Shown here piece after piece: positions 26,453-33,302 of a stretch of DNA of 64,000 nucleotides (the first letter of the stretch is position 1; every line of letters begins with the position of its first letter). This DNA comes from Sphingobacterium humi (lineage in GTDB: Bacteria > Bacteroidota > Bacteroidia > Sphingobacteriales > Sphingobacteriaceae). The position numbers were made by a program, and so were the translations under genes. Where the stretch lies: assembly GCF_009768885.1 (NCBI RefSeq), contig NZ_WSQA01000005.1:186001-250000 (forward strand), in the 5' to 3' direction. Below the pieces are notes generated by a model. It was given only the letters and a program-made list of their open reading frames with translations, searched no databases and was not told the origin of the DNA.

Positions 26453-27874
26453 TTAAGAATAGAACTTCTCATTAAAATTCACCAAGAAAAGCTCTTTGCT
26501 GGCCCGGGTTATGGCGGTATAGAGCCAGCGTAGGAATTCGGTGTTCAGCATTTCGTCGACCATATAGCCTTGGTCTACAAAAACCAATGGCCATTGTCCA
26601 CCTTGTGCTTTATGGCAGGTAATAGCATATGCAAACTTGATTTGCAGCGCATTATAGTAAGGGTCTTTTTTAATAGCATCCAAGCGATCCTTTTTATAGG
26701 GGATGTCTGCATAATCTAAGGCGATGCGTTCATACAGTTCCTGCTGCTGCTCGTAAGGCAGGTTAGGGGCATCCACGTATAGGCTATCCAACAGCACGCG
26801 GCAGCGAATGGCATCGCCTTCGTTGTTGTCCATAAACTCCAGGTATAAGTCGGCAAAGCGGTAGCCATGCATCTCATGCACATTGCTCACTTTCTTGATC
26901 ACGGCCATATCACCATTGGCGATAAAGCCCGTGCTCTTTTCATCATTATCCTGCAGCCAATAGTAATTGTTGCGCACCACCATAATGATATCGCCACCAG
27001 TAATCTCCTCATCACGAAATAAAATCTGATTCCGGATATGGCGGTTATACAGGTTGGCTGATTTATTCGATCGACAGATAACCATGCAATGCTCCAAGCC
27101 ATACTTATCATAAGCATAGTGCAGCCCTTCAATCAGCCGATCGCCATTCATGCGGTAGATGTCGCGAAAAGGGCCGGTCACAAATTGAGGGTAGCTGTAT
27201 TCCGGGGCTTCTTCTTCCAGCCGAATCTCGTTCCTGATTTTCGTAGCGTTAAATAGAATTCCCGAGTGCTGATCTTGGCGCACCACATCGGTCAACTCGT
27301 AATGCATCACAAACAGGTCGAATTGATTGGCTAGGTACTCCGGAATTAAAGCAGGGCTTTCTTCCAAGCCAACGGGTGGGAGTTGGGCAATATCGCCGAC
27401 AAACATAATCGAGCAATTCTCTCCTGATTGCACATAGCGAAGCAGATCGGCCAAGAGTCCGTTTGAAAACATATTCATGCCCTCATTACTAATCATAGAT
27501 GCTTCATCTATAATGAATAAGGTGTTCTCATGTAAATTTTCAGCTAAGTCAAAATCCAAGGCTAACGTGGCGGCCGACTTCTTGCGATAGATCTTTTTAT
27601 GAATGGTTAATGCTTTCCTGCCCGAATAGGCCGACATCACTTTAGCCGCCCGACCGGTAGGCGCCAATAATACCGAACGTTTTTGCAGACTTGGTAAAGT
27701 ATGCACCAAGGCACTAATGATGGAGGTCTTTCCTGTTCCGGCATATCCCTTTAACACAAAGCAGCTGTTTGCCGCAAAACGATGTAAAAACTCGGCCAAC
27801 AAACGGAAGACTTCCTGCTGTTGCGCGGTAGCCTGATGGGGGAACTGTTGGCGTAAGGTATTTTGGATATGCAC
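26453..27874 (-). CDS. RecD-like ATP-dependent helicase (SF1B, UvrD-like C-terminus)
   Basis: 473 aa from GTG 27874. Walker A is KGYAGTGKTSIISAL (residues about 42-56), motif II LFIIDEASM and motif III MFVGDIAQLPPVG. Near the C-terminus are AYAITCHKAQGGQWPLVFVD and FLRWLYTAITRASKELFLVN, the RecD/Pif1-type motifs V and VI. The protein lacks the N-terminal RecBCD-binding region, so it belongs to the stand-alone RecD-like helicases of Bacteroidota, presumed to act in DNA repair or replication-fork processing. The start is unusual: a TAACTTTG promoter box ends four bases before the GTG, suggesting leaderless transcription. It is divergent from the DUF3822 operon with overlapping promoters. Confidence 0.9.
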   Translation of the reverse strand: MHIQNTLRQQFPHQATAQQQEVFRLLAEFLHRFAANSCFVLKGYAGTGKTSIISALVHTLPSLQKRSVLLAPTGRAAKVMSAYSGRKALTIHKKIYRKKSAATLALDFDLAENLHENTLFIIDEASMISNEGMNMFSNGLLADLLRYVQSGENCSIMFVGDIAQLPPVGLEESPALIPEYLANQFDLFVMHYELTDVVRQDQHSGILFNATKIRNEIRLEEEAPEYSYPQFVTGPFRDIYRMNGDRLIEGLHYAYDKYGLEHCMVICRSNKSANLYNRHIRNQILFRDEEITGGDIIMVVRNNYYWLQDNDEKSTGFIANGDMAVIKKVSNVHEMHGYRFADLYLEFMDNNEGDAIRCRVLLDSLYVDAPNLPYEQQQELYERIALDYADIPYKKDRLDAIKKDPYYNALQIKFAYAITCHKAQGGQWPLVFVDQGYMVDEMLNTEFLRWLYTAITRASKELFLVNFNEKFYS

Positions 27875-27878
27875 GTTC

Positions 27879-27908
27879 CAAAGTTATCTAAAAGGTTGGT
27901 CAATCCAA
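27879..27908 (-). promoter_or_regulatory. Promoter of the RecD-like helicase (TTG-N19-TAACTTTG)
   Basis: On the minus strand TTG (27908-27906), a 19-base spacer and TAACTTTG (27886-27879) match the Bacteroidota -33/-7 consensus in sequence and spacing. The GTG start codon follows after GAAC. Confidence 0.65.
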
Positions 27909-27926
27909 TTATTAAAACTATTTTTG
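27896..27926 (+). promoter_or_regulatory. Promoter of the DUF3822-rsmD-coaD operon (TTG-N20-TATTTTTG)
   Basis: TTG at 27896-27898, a 20-base spacer and TATTTTTG at 27919-27926, leaving a leader of about 15 bases to ATG 27948. It overlaps the opposing helicase promoter by 13 bases. Confidence 0.65.
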
Positions 27927-27947
27927 TGTGCATAGCAATAACACCGC

Positions 27948-28733
27948 ATGAATTATACTGCAGCAGATTTTCACTTACATTTTATTGCCAAATATACATT
28001 AATCGTGAAAGCGAATTTTGTGTATGACATTATATATGTGCTTGATCAAGAAGGACAATTGTTGGTTTACATGAAGTATGAAAGCAATAAGCCGACCGAA
28101 GAGGCCCTCAAGCTATTGAGTCTTCCTTTTCAACAGGTTTATGTCAGCTTACCACATAACAACCTGACCTTTATTCCAGCCGACCTCTATCAGGAAGATG
28201 ATACCGAATTGTACCAAGATTTTATGGATAATCCGGAGCAAGGGATGGAGCTGGTAGACCTTGACTACCTACAAGTTAAGGCTGTGTTCCAGTACGATGT
28301 GCTCTTGGCGCAACGCTGGCGATCCTTGTTCCCAGAAGCGCATATTGTCCCGGAATTCAAACTTAATTTAATGCAGGTTCGTCCGCATGTGCCTTTGAAA
28401 GGCGAGGTGCTAGGTGTGGTATTCAACGATACCAATACCGACCTGTTCCTGTTTGTAAACGGTCAATTCCAATTCTTTAATAGTTTTGAGATCATTACGG
28501 AAGACGACTTGAGTTATTTTGTGCTGAACCTATACCAAGCCTTCGGTATTCAAGATAAAGCAACCAAAGCCATTGTGAGCGGTGTTGATATCCACCCGAG
28601 CTTTATGCATAAGTTGCAGCAGCTTAGCCACGAGCAGGTGTTTATTAAAGCTAATACTGCTGTTCCTCCCGTGGAGGAATTGCCGCAGGAAGTGTGCACA
28701 AGTTATTTAATAGATTTGCCCCTATGCGTATAA
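27948..28733 (+). CDS. DUF3822 family protein
   Basis: 261 aa, cytosolic, no signal. It has the features of DUF3822, a Bacteroidota family with an ASKHA-like (actin/sugar-kinase) arrangement: LIVKANFVYDIIYVLDQEGQ at the N-terminus, then KGEVLGVVFNDTNTDLFLFV and SYFVLNLYQAFGIQDKATK in the second half. Its biochemical role is unknown. It almost always lies next to rsmD, as here; the rsmD start is nested in its last 10 bases, implying coupled translation and perhaps a link to ribosome maturation. Confidence 0.88.
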   Translation: MNYTAADFHLHFIAKYTLIVKANFVYDIIYVLDQEGQLLVYMKYESNKPTEEALKLLSLPFQQVYVSLPHNNLTFIPADLYQEDDTELYQDFMDNPEQGMELVDLDYLQVKAVFQYDVLLAQRWRSLFPEAHIVPEFKLNLMQVRPHVPLKGEVLGVVFNDTNTDLFLFVNGQFQFFNSFEIITEDDLSYFVLNLYQAFGIQDKATKAIVSGVDIHPSFMHKLQQLSHEQVFIKANTAVPPVEELPQEVCTSYLIDLPLCV

Positions 28734-29257
28734 TCGGCGGAAAGCTGGCGGGCCTTCGTTTAAATCCACCGCAAAACTTACCGGTTCGCCCCACTACAGA
28801 TATTGCCAAAGAAGCTCTCTTCAATATCCTGAACAATCGGATTGATTTTGAGGATAAAACCTGTTTAGATCTATTTGCCGGAACGGGGAATATTACCTTC
28901 GAACTGGCTTCCCGTGGCGTAGCCTCTGTGGATGCAGTAGATTTACATGGGAAATGTGTGTTTTATATTTCCGAAACCGCCAAGAAATTAGGCGTAACGC
29001 AGGTTAAAACACGCAAAGCCGATGTGTTTAAGTACATTAAAGCCACAAAGAATAGTTACGACTTTATTTTTGCCGATCCTCCCTATGATATTGGTTTATT
29101 GCCGCAGCTAGCTGAGTTCATCCTGAACCAAGGCCTCTTGAACCCGGGGGGCATCCTGGTCGTTGAACATCCCAGCGCACGTAAATTGGTAGAAAATCCG
29201 TATTTTGTAGAAACGCGAGTTTACGGAAACTCCTCGTTTAGTTTTTATACTATCTAA
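28724..29257 (+). CDS. rsmD: 16S rRNA (guanine-N2)-methyltransferase RsmD
   Basis: 177 aa from ATG 28724 (an upstream in-frame ATG at 28694 lies inside the DUF3822 gene and is less likely). It methylates G966 of 16S rRNA (E. coli numbering) using S-adenosylmethionine. It opens with the family signature MRIIGGKLAGLRLNPP, then VRPTTDIAKEALFNIL, the SAM-binding LDLFAGTGNITFE and the catalytic FADPPYD. It overlaps the preceding gene by 10 bases and coaD follows after one base, an arrangement conserved in many bacteria. Confidence 0.96.
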   Translation: MRIIGGKLAGLRLNPPQNLPVRPTTDIAKEALFNILNNRIDFEDKTCLDLFAGTGNITFELASRGVASVDAVDLHGKCVFYISETAKKLGVTQVKTRKADVFKYIKATKNSYDFIFADPPYDIGLLPQLAEFILNQGLLNPGGILVVEHPSARKLVENPYFVETRVYGNSSFSFYTI

Positions 29258-29258
29258 T

Positions 29259-29735
29259 ATGAAAATAGCAGTCTTCCCCGGATCCTTCGATCCGTATACC
29301 TTGGCACACCATGATTTATTGATGCGCGCCTTACCGATGTTCGATAAGATTTATGTCGCCATTGGTGTCAATAGCTCCAAGGTAGGCTTAATGGATGTAT
29401 CGATGAAGTTGGAAGCGATTAATGCCTTATATGCCGATCAGGAGAAAGTGGAAGTCAGCACCTACAAAGGACTTACAGTAGATTATTGTAAAGAGGTAGG
29501 GGCGCAAGTCATATTACGCGGACTACGCAACACGACAGATTTAGATTATGAGAACATCATTGCGCAGAATAACTTATTACTGAATCCGGCGGTAGAATCT
29601 TATTTCTTAGTCAGTCGCAGTGGCCTGGCGCATATCTCATCCACCATTGTGCGTGATATCTGGCGGAACCAAGGCGATATTAGCCCTTTAGTTCCGCAAG
29701 CCATCCTCAGGGTTATTGAAAAACTTAAACCGTAA
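29259..29735 (+). CDS. coaD: Pantetheine-phosphate adenylyltransferase
   Basis: 158 aa, usual length. It adenylates 4'-phosphopantetheine to dephospho-CoA, the penultimate step of CoA synthesis. The nucleotidyltransferase opening is FPGSFDPYTLAHHDLL; the catalytic His of the usual TxGH is kept, but the preceding Gly is Ala here (TLAH). RGLRNTTDLDYEN binds the substrate, and HISSTIVRDI is the ISSTxVR motif. It is the last gene of the DUF3822-rsmD-coaD unit. The 3' end overlaps the convergent RNA helicase gene by 11 bases. Confidence 0.96.
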   Translation: MKIAVFPGSFDPYTLAHHDLLMRALPMFDKIYVAIGVNSSKVGLMDVSMKLEAINALYADQEKVEVSTYKGLTVDYCKEVGAQVILRGLRNTTDLDYENIIAQNNLLLNPAVESYFLVSRSGLAHISSTIVRDIWRNQGDISPLVPQAILRVIEKLKP

Positions 29736-31035
29736 ATACGCGAACTTTTTGTCCCTTTACTTTGGTATTATTTGCCGCTTGAACAAGCGCTGAAGCCTTA
29801 TTTGCGGCTACTGCCACATAGGATTCATTGGCTTTAACGTCAATTAAACCGAGATCATCCTTTTCAATGCCGGGGAAGGAGTGAATAAAGCCAACCACGT
29901 CAATCTTGTTTACTTTTTGCTTTTTACCCGCTGAAATGCGGATGGTTTTATACTTTGGTGGCTCCGGGATCGGATAGAACTCATCCAGAATCAATTCTTC
30001 CGCATCCTCAAAGTAAGTCGGGAAGCGATCTTCCGGCGTGAAAATACCATATACATTCCCCTCACTCTGATTTCTACCGGTACGACCATTCCGGTGCACA
30101 AATTCTTCTTCTTTGTAAGGGAATTGATAATGGATGACGTGTTTTATTTCCGGAATATCCAGCCCACGTGCCCCTAAATCCGTCGTCACCAAAATATGCT
30201 CACTGCCGTTCTTGATTTTGATAATGGCTAACTCACGGTCGTACTGATCTAGGCCTCCGTGGTAATTAATACATTCTATGCCCTTGCCAATCAATAATCG
30301 TTGAATATGGTCTACCGCTTCGCGGTGGTTGCAGAAGATCAATACCTTCTCCATGCCAATTTTGCAGACCAGCTTAAAGAGCCATTCCAGCTTCATCTTG
30401 CTGCTGGCCTTCACTTGGTAATAATGGATATTCGGGGTAAAAACCTGATCGCTCAAGAAATCCAATACCACTGGGTCTTTTAAGTGCAAAAAGCTCGGTT
30501 GTTCTTTAATGGCCGTTGCGGAGGTCAGGATCTGGTGTTCGATGCCACGACAGGAGCGGAAGATAAACTCCATTTGATCTTGGAAGCCTAATTCTAAGGA
30601 TTTATCGAATTCATCCAGTACGAGAATTTTGCAGTCTGCCAATAGGGCAGGGTTCCGGTCTACGTGGTAGATGATCCGTCCAGGCGTACCGACAATCAGT
30701 TCAGGCTGTTGTTCTAGTTTTTTACGCTCGGCACGCGTGTCGCTTCCGCCATATACACAAACCAGGGAGATATCCTTGGTCAAGGCTTTAATTACCTGTT
30801 CAATCTGCAAGGCCAGCTCGCGGGTAGGCACAATAACTAAAGCAGAAGTGCCGGCATGCTTATGCTTTTGCATTAGTTTCAACATAATTAAAGCAAAGGC
30901 GAGGGTTTTGCCACTGCCGGTAGGAGAGAGCAACATAAAGTCGCGATTGTAGTCGAAATCAGCCAGAGATTGTTCCTGCATGGCGTTCAACTTCTCTATC
31001 CCTAAGTTTTTTAAGTATTTTTCTAATGCTAGCAT
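29725..31035 (-). CDS. DEAD-box RNA helicase, DbpA-like, with DEFD motif II
   Basis: About 436 aa from ATG 31035, chosen over 31050 because the -7 promoter box TACTTTTG ends three bases before it. Motifs are Q (LNAMQEQSL), I (SPTGSGKT), Ia (PTRELALQ), Ib (GTPGRI), II (VLDEFDKS), III (SAT), V (TTDLGARGLDIPE) and VI (HRNGRTGR). Motif II reads DEFD instead of DEAD. The last 75 residues (KIDVVGFIHSFPGIEKDDLG onward) match the DbpA RNA-binding domain, which recognises 23S rRNA hairpin 92 in E. coli. A role in 50S ribosome assembly is therefore likely. Confidence 0.92.
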   Translation of the reverse strand: MLALEKYLKNLGIEKLNAMQEQSLADFDYNRDFMLLSPTGSGKTLAFALIMLKLMQKHKHAGTSALVIVPTRELALQIEQVIKALTKDISLVCVYGGSDTRAERKKLEQQPELIVGTPGRIIYHVDRNPALLADCKILVLDEFDKSLELGFQDQMEFIFRSCRGIEHQILTSATAIKEQPSFLHLKDPVVLDFLSDQVFTPNIHYYQVKASSKMKLEWLFKLVCKIGMEKVLIFCNHREAVDHIQRLLIGKGIECINYHGGLDQYDRELAIIKIKNGSEHILVTTDLGARGLDIPEIKHVIHYQFPYKEEEFVHRNGRTGRNQSEGNVYGIFTPEDRFPTYFEDAEELILDEFYPIPEPPKYKTIRISAGKKQKVNKIDVVGFIHSFPGIEKDDLGLIDVKANESYVAVAANKASALVQAANNTKVKGQKVRVFTV

Positions 31036-31038
31036 GCG

Positions 31039-31046
31039 CAAAAGTA
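31039..31046 (-). promoter_or_regulatory. -7 promoter box TACTTTTG for the DbpA-like gene
   Basis: An exact TAnnTTTG match on the minus strand, three bases (CGC) before the ATG. It is the same layout as at the S4-domain gene and suggests a leaderless transcript. Confidence 0.5.
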
Positions 31047-31112
31047 TCAATTTTTGACGTTTAATTGTAAGGAATGTAAAAACTATAGTTACAAACTATT
31101 ACTTAGTGTTTT

Positions 31113-31127
31113 TGGCACACTCTTTGA
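31113..31127 (+). promoter_or_regulatory. Sigma-54-like promoter (-24 TTGGCAC, -12 TTTGA)
   Basis: TGGCACACTCTTTGAT has the -24 GG (31114-31115) and -12 G (31126) at the correct N10 spacing; the -12 C is replaced by A. It lies between genes and points to a terminator, not to an ORF. Confidence 0.45.
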
Positions 31128-31137
31128 TTTAGTGTTA

Positions 31138-31207
31138 GCATTCATAATTTAGGTTAATAATTGGTTAGTTTAGGCTTGTATTCTCCCCGAATACAAGCCT
31201 TTCTTTT
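31138..31207 (+). ncRNA. Candidate small RNA of about 70 nt
   Basis: The interval from the predicted start (about 12 bases after the sigma-54-like -12 element) to a strong terminator contains no ORF of note. The terminator has a perfect 12-bp stem AGGCTTGTATTC / GAATACAAGCCT (31172-31200), loop TCCCC and a TTCTTTTTT tail. No coding gene ends near it: the helicase upstream runs the other way. A terminator without a gene implies a short non-coding transcript. I recognise no known RNA family. Confidence 0.45.
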
Positions 31208-31209
31208 TT
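31172..31209 (+). terminator. Strong orphan intrinsic terminator
   Basis: Perfect 12-bp stem with a 5-base loop and TTCTTTTTT tail. It ends the candidate small RNA and also insulates the repeat element that begins directly downstream. Confidence 0.9.
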
Positions 31210-31645
31210 GCTGGGGTGCTGTCGTAGTGCTGTCATCGTTTTGCTGAGGTGCTGTCATCGTTTTGCTGTCATCGTTTTGCTGGGGTGCTGTCATCAGTTT
31301 GTCATCAATTTGTCATGGTGTTGTCATCGTGAGCGGAGTCGAACGACTGGTACGTCAGTGCAATCAGAAATGTGCAACTAACTAAATAATAAGTTATTAC
31401 AAAAACAGCGGAGAGAACTAAAGTGATTAATTAAAATATTAGTAATAAGTGTGTTAAGTATGATTGATTGCACTGACGTACCAGTCGTTCGTGGTTCGAC
31501 TCCGCTCACCATGACAAATTGATGACAAATTTATGACAGCACCACAACAGGCCCCCCAAACACACCCTCTCGCTCTCTCCCTTTTCTCCTCCCTTGCTCA
31601 CCCCTTTCACTCCCCTTTCAACCCCCTTTCAAGAGGGATAAAATA
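31209..31645. repeat. Composite inverted-repeat element, copy 1
   Basis: Five parts in order. A tract with three exact copies of GCTGTCATCGTTTT (31229, 31251, 31265). A left arm 31329-31366, beginning GTGAGCGGAGTCGAACGACT. An AT-rich core of about 100 bases with no ORF. A right arm 31465-31509, the reverse complement of the left arm with a 7-base insertion. A pyrimidine-rich block 31546-31645 (CTCTCCC, CCCCTTTCA repeats). Each arm contains its own small hairpin (AGTCG-AA-CGACT). The whole arrangement recurs inverted near 60 kb. There is no transposase, so it resembles a REP/MITE-like non-autonomous element. Confidence 0.88.
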
Positions 31646-31690
31646 CGCGACATAAAGGGCTAATCAAAAGCCTTAACAAACCCCAAAAGC

Positions 31691-31720
31691 AAAGCCTTCC
31701 TTAACGAAAAAGAAGGCTTT
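31691..31720 (-). terminator. Hairpin after the head-GIN protein gene
   Basis: Stem AAAGCCTTC / GAAGGCTTT with a 12-base loop, then GCTTTTGG on the minus strand. The T-tract is weak. Confidence 0.55.
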
Positions 31721-31739
31721 AACTACTTATATAAAAATG

Positions 31740-32492
31740 CTAATTCGCGTTATGGATATTCCCGCCGGTTGATTTCTCGAAATTGCTGGTTTTCGGTTGG
31801 CCGGTATATTGGATATTTGCGCCGGTTGAGGCGTCGGCGTTGAGGCTTTCGGTGACATGGGTTTGTATTTTAGCGGCAGAGCGCGCATTTGCCACTACCG
31901 TTTTTGCACTCAGCTTAGCCAGGTTAATGTTGGCGCTGGAGTTGGCATCTATGTTCAAGAGGGTGCAAGATCCCGATATTTGCACCGCAGAGGCAGAGGA
32001 TGCATCGATGGACAGCTCTTTGGCTTTCACAGCGCCGGAGAAACTGGCGGAGGAGCTTAAGTCGAGACTGATTTTGTTGGCTGTCAGGATGTCCGATTTC
32101 AGGGATGCCGCAGATGACAGGTTGATCGCTAAGTTCTGTAGCGTCCAAGGCTCCTTGATGGCTAAACTTGCTGCTGAGGATAAATCAATGCTTTCCAGGT
32201 TACTATTGATGTAAATGGTTGCTTTTAAGCTTTTGGAATTCTGGAAGTTACTGTTTCGTTTGATTCTGATGACCAATACGCCATGTTCAATTTTTGCTTC
32301 CATGCGATTTAATTGCCCTGAGCTGGCAGCTTGCAGAACAACTTCGTTCTTATTGGATTTGATAAGTGTAGCCTGTATGCCCGTAGATACCGAGATGCCG
32401 ATAGGTTTGGATGGCAAGGCCCGTGTTTCGGATTTTTGTGCAAATACCAAACTGCAAAACCCGATAAAAGCAAGGGTTAATAATGTTCTCAT
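31740..32492 (-). CDS. Head-GIN domain (DUF2807) exported protein
   Basis: 250 aa with signal peptide 1-18 (LLTLAFIGFCSLVFAQ). The mature part is a right-handed beta-helix of short repeated turns rich in SSAAS: ESIDLSSAASLAIKEPW, LAINLSSAASLKSDI, ISLDLSSSASFSGAVK, LSIDASSASAVQISGS. This is the DUF2807 / putative auto-transporter adhesin head GIN domain pattern. Such Bacteroidota proteins are exported and of unknown role. It stands alone and is read toward repeat element copy 1. No clear promoter match; TAACTTGC lies about 40 bases upstream. Confidence 0.88.
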   Translation of the reverse strand: MRTLLTLAFIGFCSLVFAQKSETRALPSKPIGISVSTGIQATLIKSNKNEVVLQAASSGQLNRMEAKIEHGVLVIRIKRNSNFQNSKSLKATIYINSNLESIDLSSAASLAIKEPWTLQNLAINLSSAASLKSDILTANKISLDLSSSASFSGAVKAKELSIDASSASAVQISGSCTLLNIDANSSANINLAKLSAKTVVANARSAAKIQTHVTESLNADASTGANIQYTGQPKTSNFEKSTGGNIHNAN

Positions 32493-32586
32493 AGTAGGTT
32501 AAAATATTTACTCATGCAAGTTACACATTTACTCTACATAATTTACCTTTCGGTATGGTTTAAAGCTGTTTTTGTAGCCGTTCCTT

Positions 32587-32602
32587 GGGCACATGCATTG
32601 CA
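32587..32602 (+). promoter_or_regulatory. Sigma-54-type promoter upstream of the Crp/Fnr gene
   Basis: GGGCACATGCATTGCA fits the -24/-12 consensus: GG (32588-32589), ten bases, GC (32600-32601), with GGCAC and TTGCA intact. Transcription would start near 32613, 29 bases before ATG 32642. Confidence 0.55.
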
Positions 32603-32641
32603 AAATAAGCTTGCTTAGTCGGGGAAAAAAGTATATTTTAA

Positions 32642-33229
32642 ATGAAAATTGCAGAAGCTGGACAAACCATGAAGCTAATTAACTATTTTAAAGAATTATA
32701 CCCCATTACAGATGAATTAGAGGCATTTTTGGACCGTGTCGTGGTTACCAAAACCTTTCAGAAGTCTGAAATTATCTTTGAACCAGGCGCCTACCTGCGC
32801 TATATCTACTTTATTGAAGAAGGCTTTACCCGCATATATTACTATAAAAACAAAAAAGAAATTACCCATTCTTTTTTTAACGACAATACCTTCAGCACCG
32901 GTATTGAAAGTGTCTTCTATCGGAAACCTTCCTTATTTGGGTTTCAGGCGTTGACCCGTGCAGAAATCAGTCTGATTCCTTTTGAAGCGATTGAGGAGTT
33001 GGCAAAAACGAACATCACCATGAACCAAATTATCCAAAAGGTGCTTTTGGATAACCTGATTAATTTCTCCACCCGATTTTATAATACGCAGTTTGAAACG
33101 GCACAAGAGCGGTATCTTTCCTTAATTGAGGAAAACCCGGCCTTGTTTCAGCATGTCAGTTTGGGGATGATCGCTTCCTATCTAGGGATTTCCCAGCAAA
33201 CCCTCTCTGTGATTCGTGGTCAGCTTTAA
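32642..33229 (+). CDS. Crp/Fnr-family transcriptional regulator
   Basis: 195 aa; ATG 32669 is an alternative start. The cyclic-nucleotide-binding-like fold is visible (VVTKTFQKSEIIFEPGAYLR, YIYFIEEGFTRIYYYKNKKE, FFNDNTFSTGIESVFYRKPS). The C-terminal segment HVSLGMIASYLGISQQTLSV is the DNA-binding helix-turn-helix. It lacks an Fnr-type cysteine cluster and the full cAMP-binding motif, as usual for Bacteroidota members. It lies 73 bases before a TolC-HlyD-ABC2 exporter on the same strand and may control it. A sigma-54-like promoter precedes it. Confidence 0.88.
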   Translation: MKIAEAGQTMKLINYFKELYPITDELEAFLDRVVVTKTFQKSEIIFEPGAYLRYIYFIEEGFTRIYYYKNKKEITHSFFNDNTFSTGIESVFYRKPSLFGFQALTRAEISLIPFEAIEELAKTNITMNQIIQKVLLDNLINFSTRFYNTQFETAQERYLSLIEENPALFQHVSLGMIASYLGISQQTLSVIRGQL

Positions 33230-33302
33230 TTTCATTTTTTAAGATATCTGAAAATTATTTTGCTAAACATCTTCGACCTTTGTCGTGTTAAAGGAACAAA
33301 GA

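Noticed and set aside
31209-31645. CRISPR array
   Set aside because: The repeats are irregularly spaced, nested and inverted, with no uniform spacers and no cas genes. They fit a REP/MITE-like element.
31783-32214. Plus-strand ORF of 143 codons
   Set aside because: It is antisense to the head-GIN gene. The regular SSAAS codons of that gene create open frames on the other strand.
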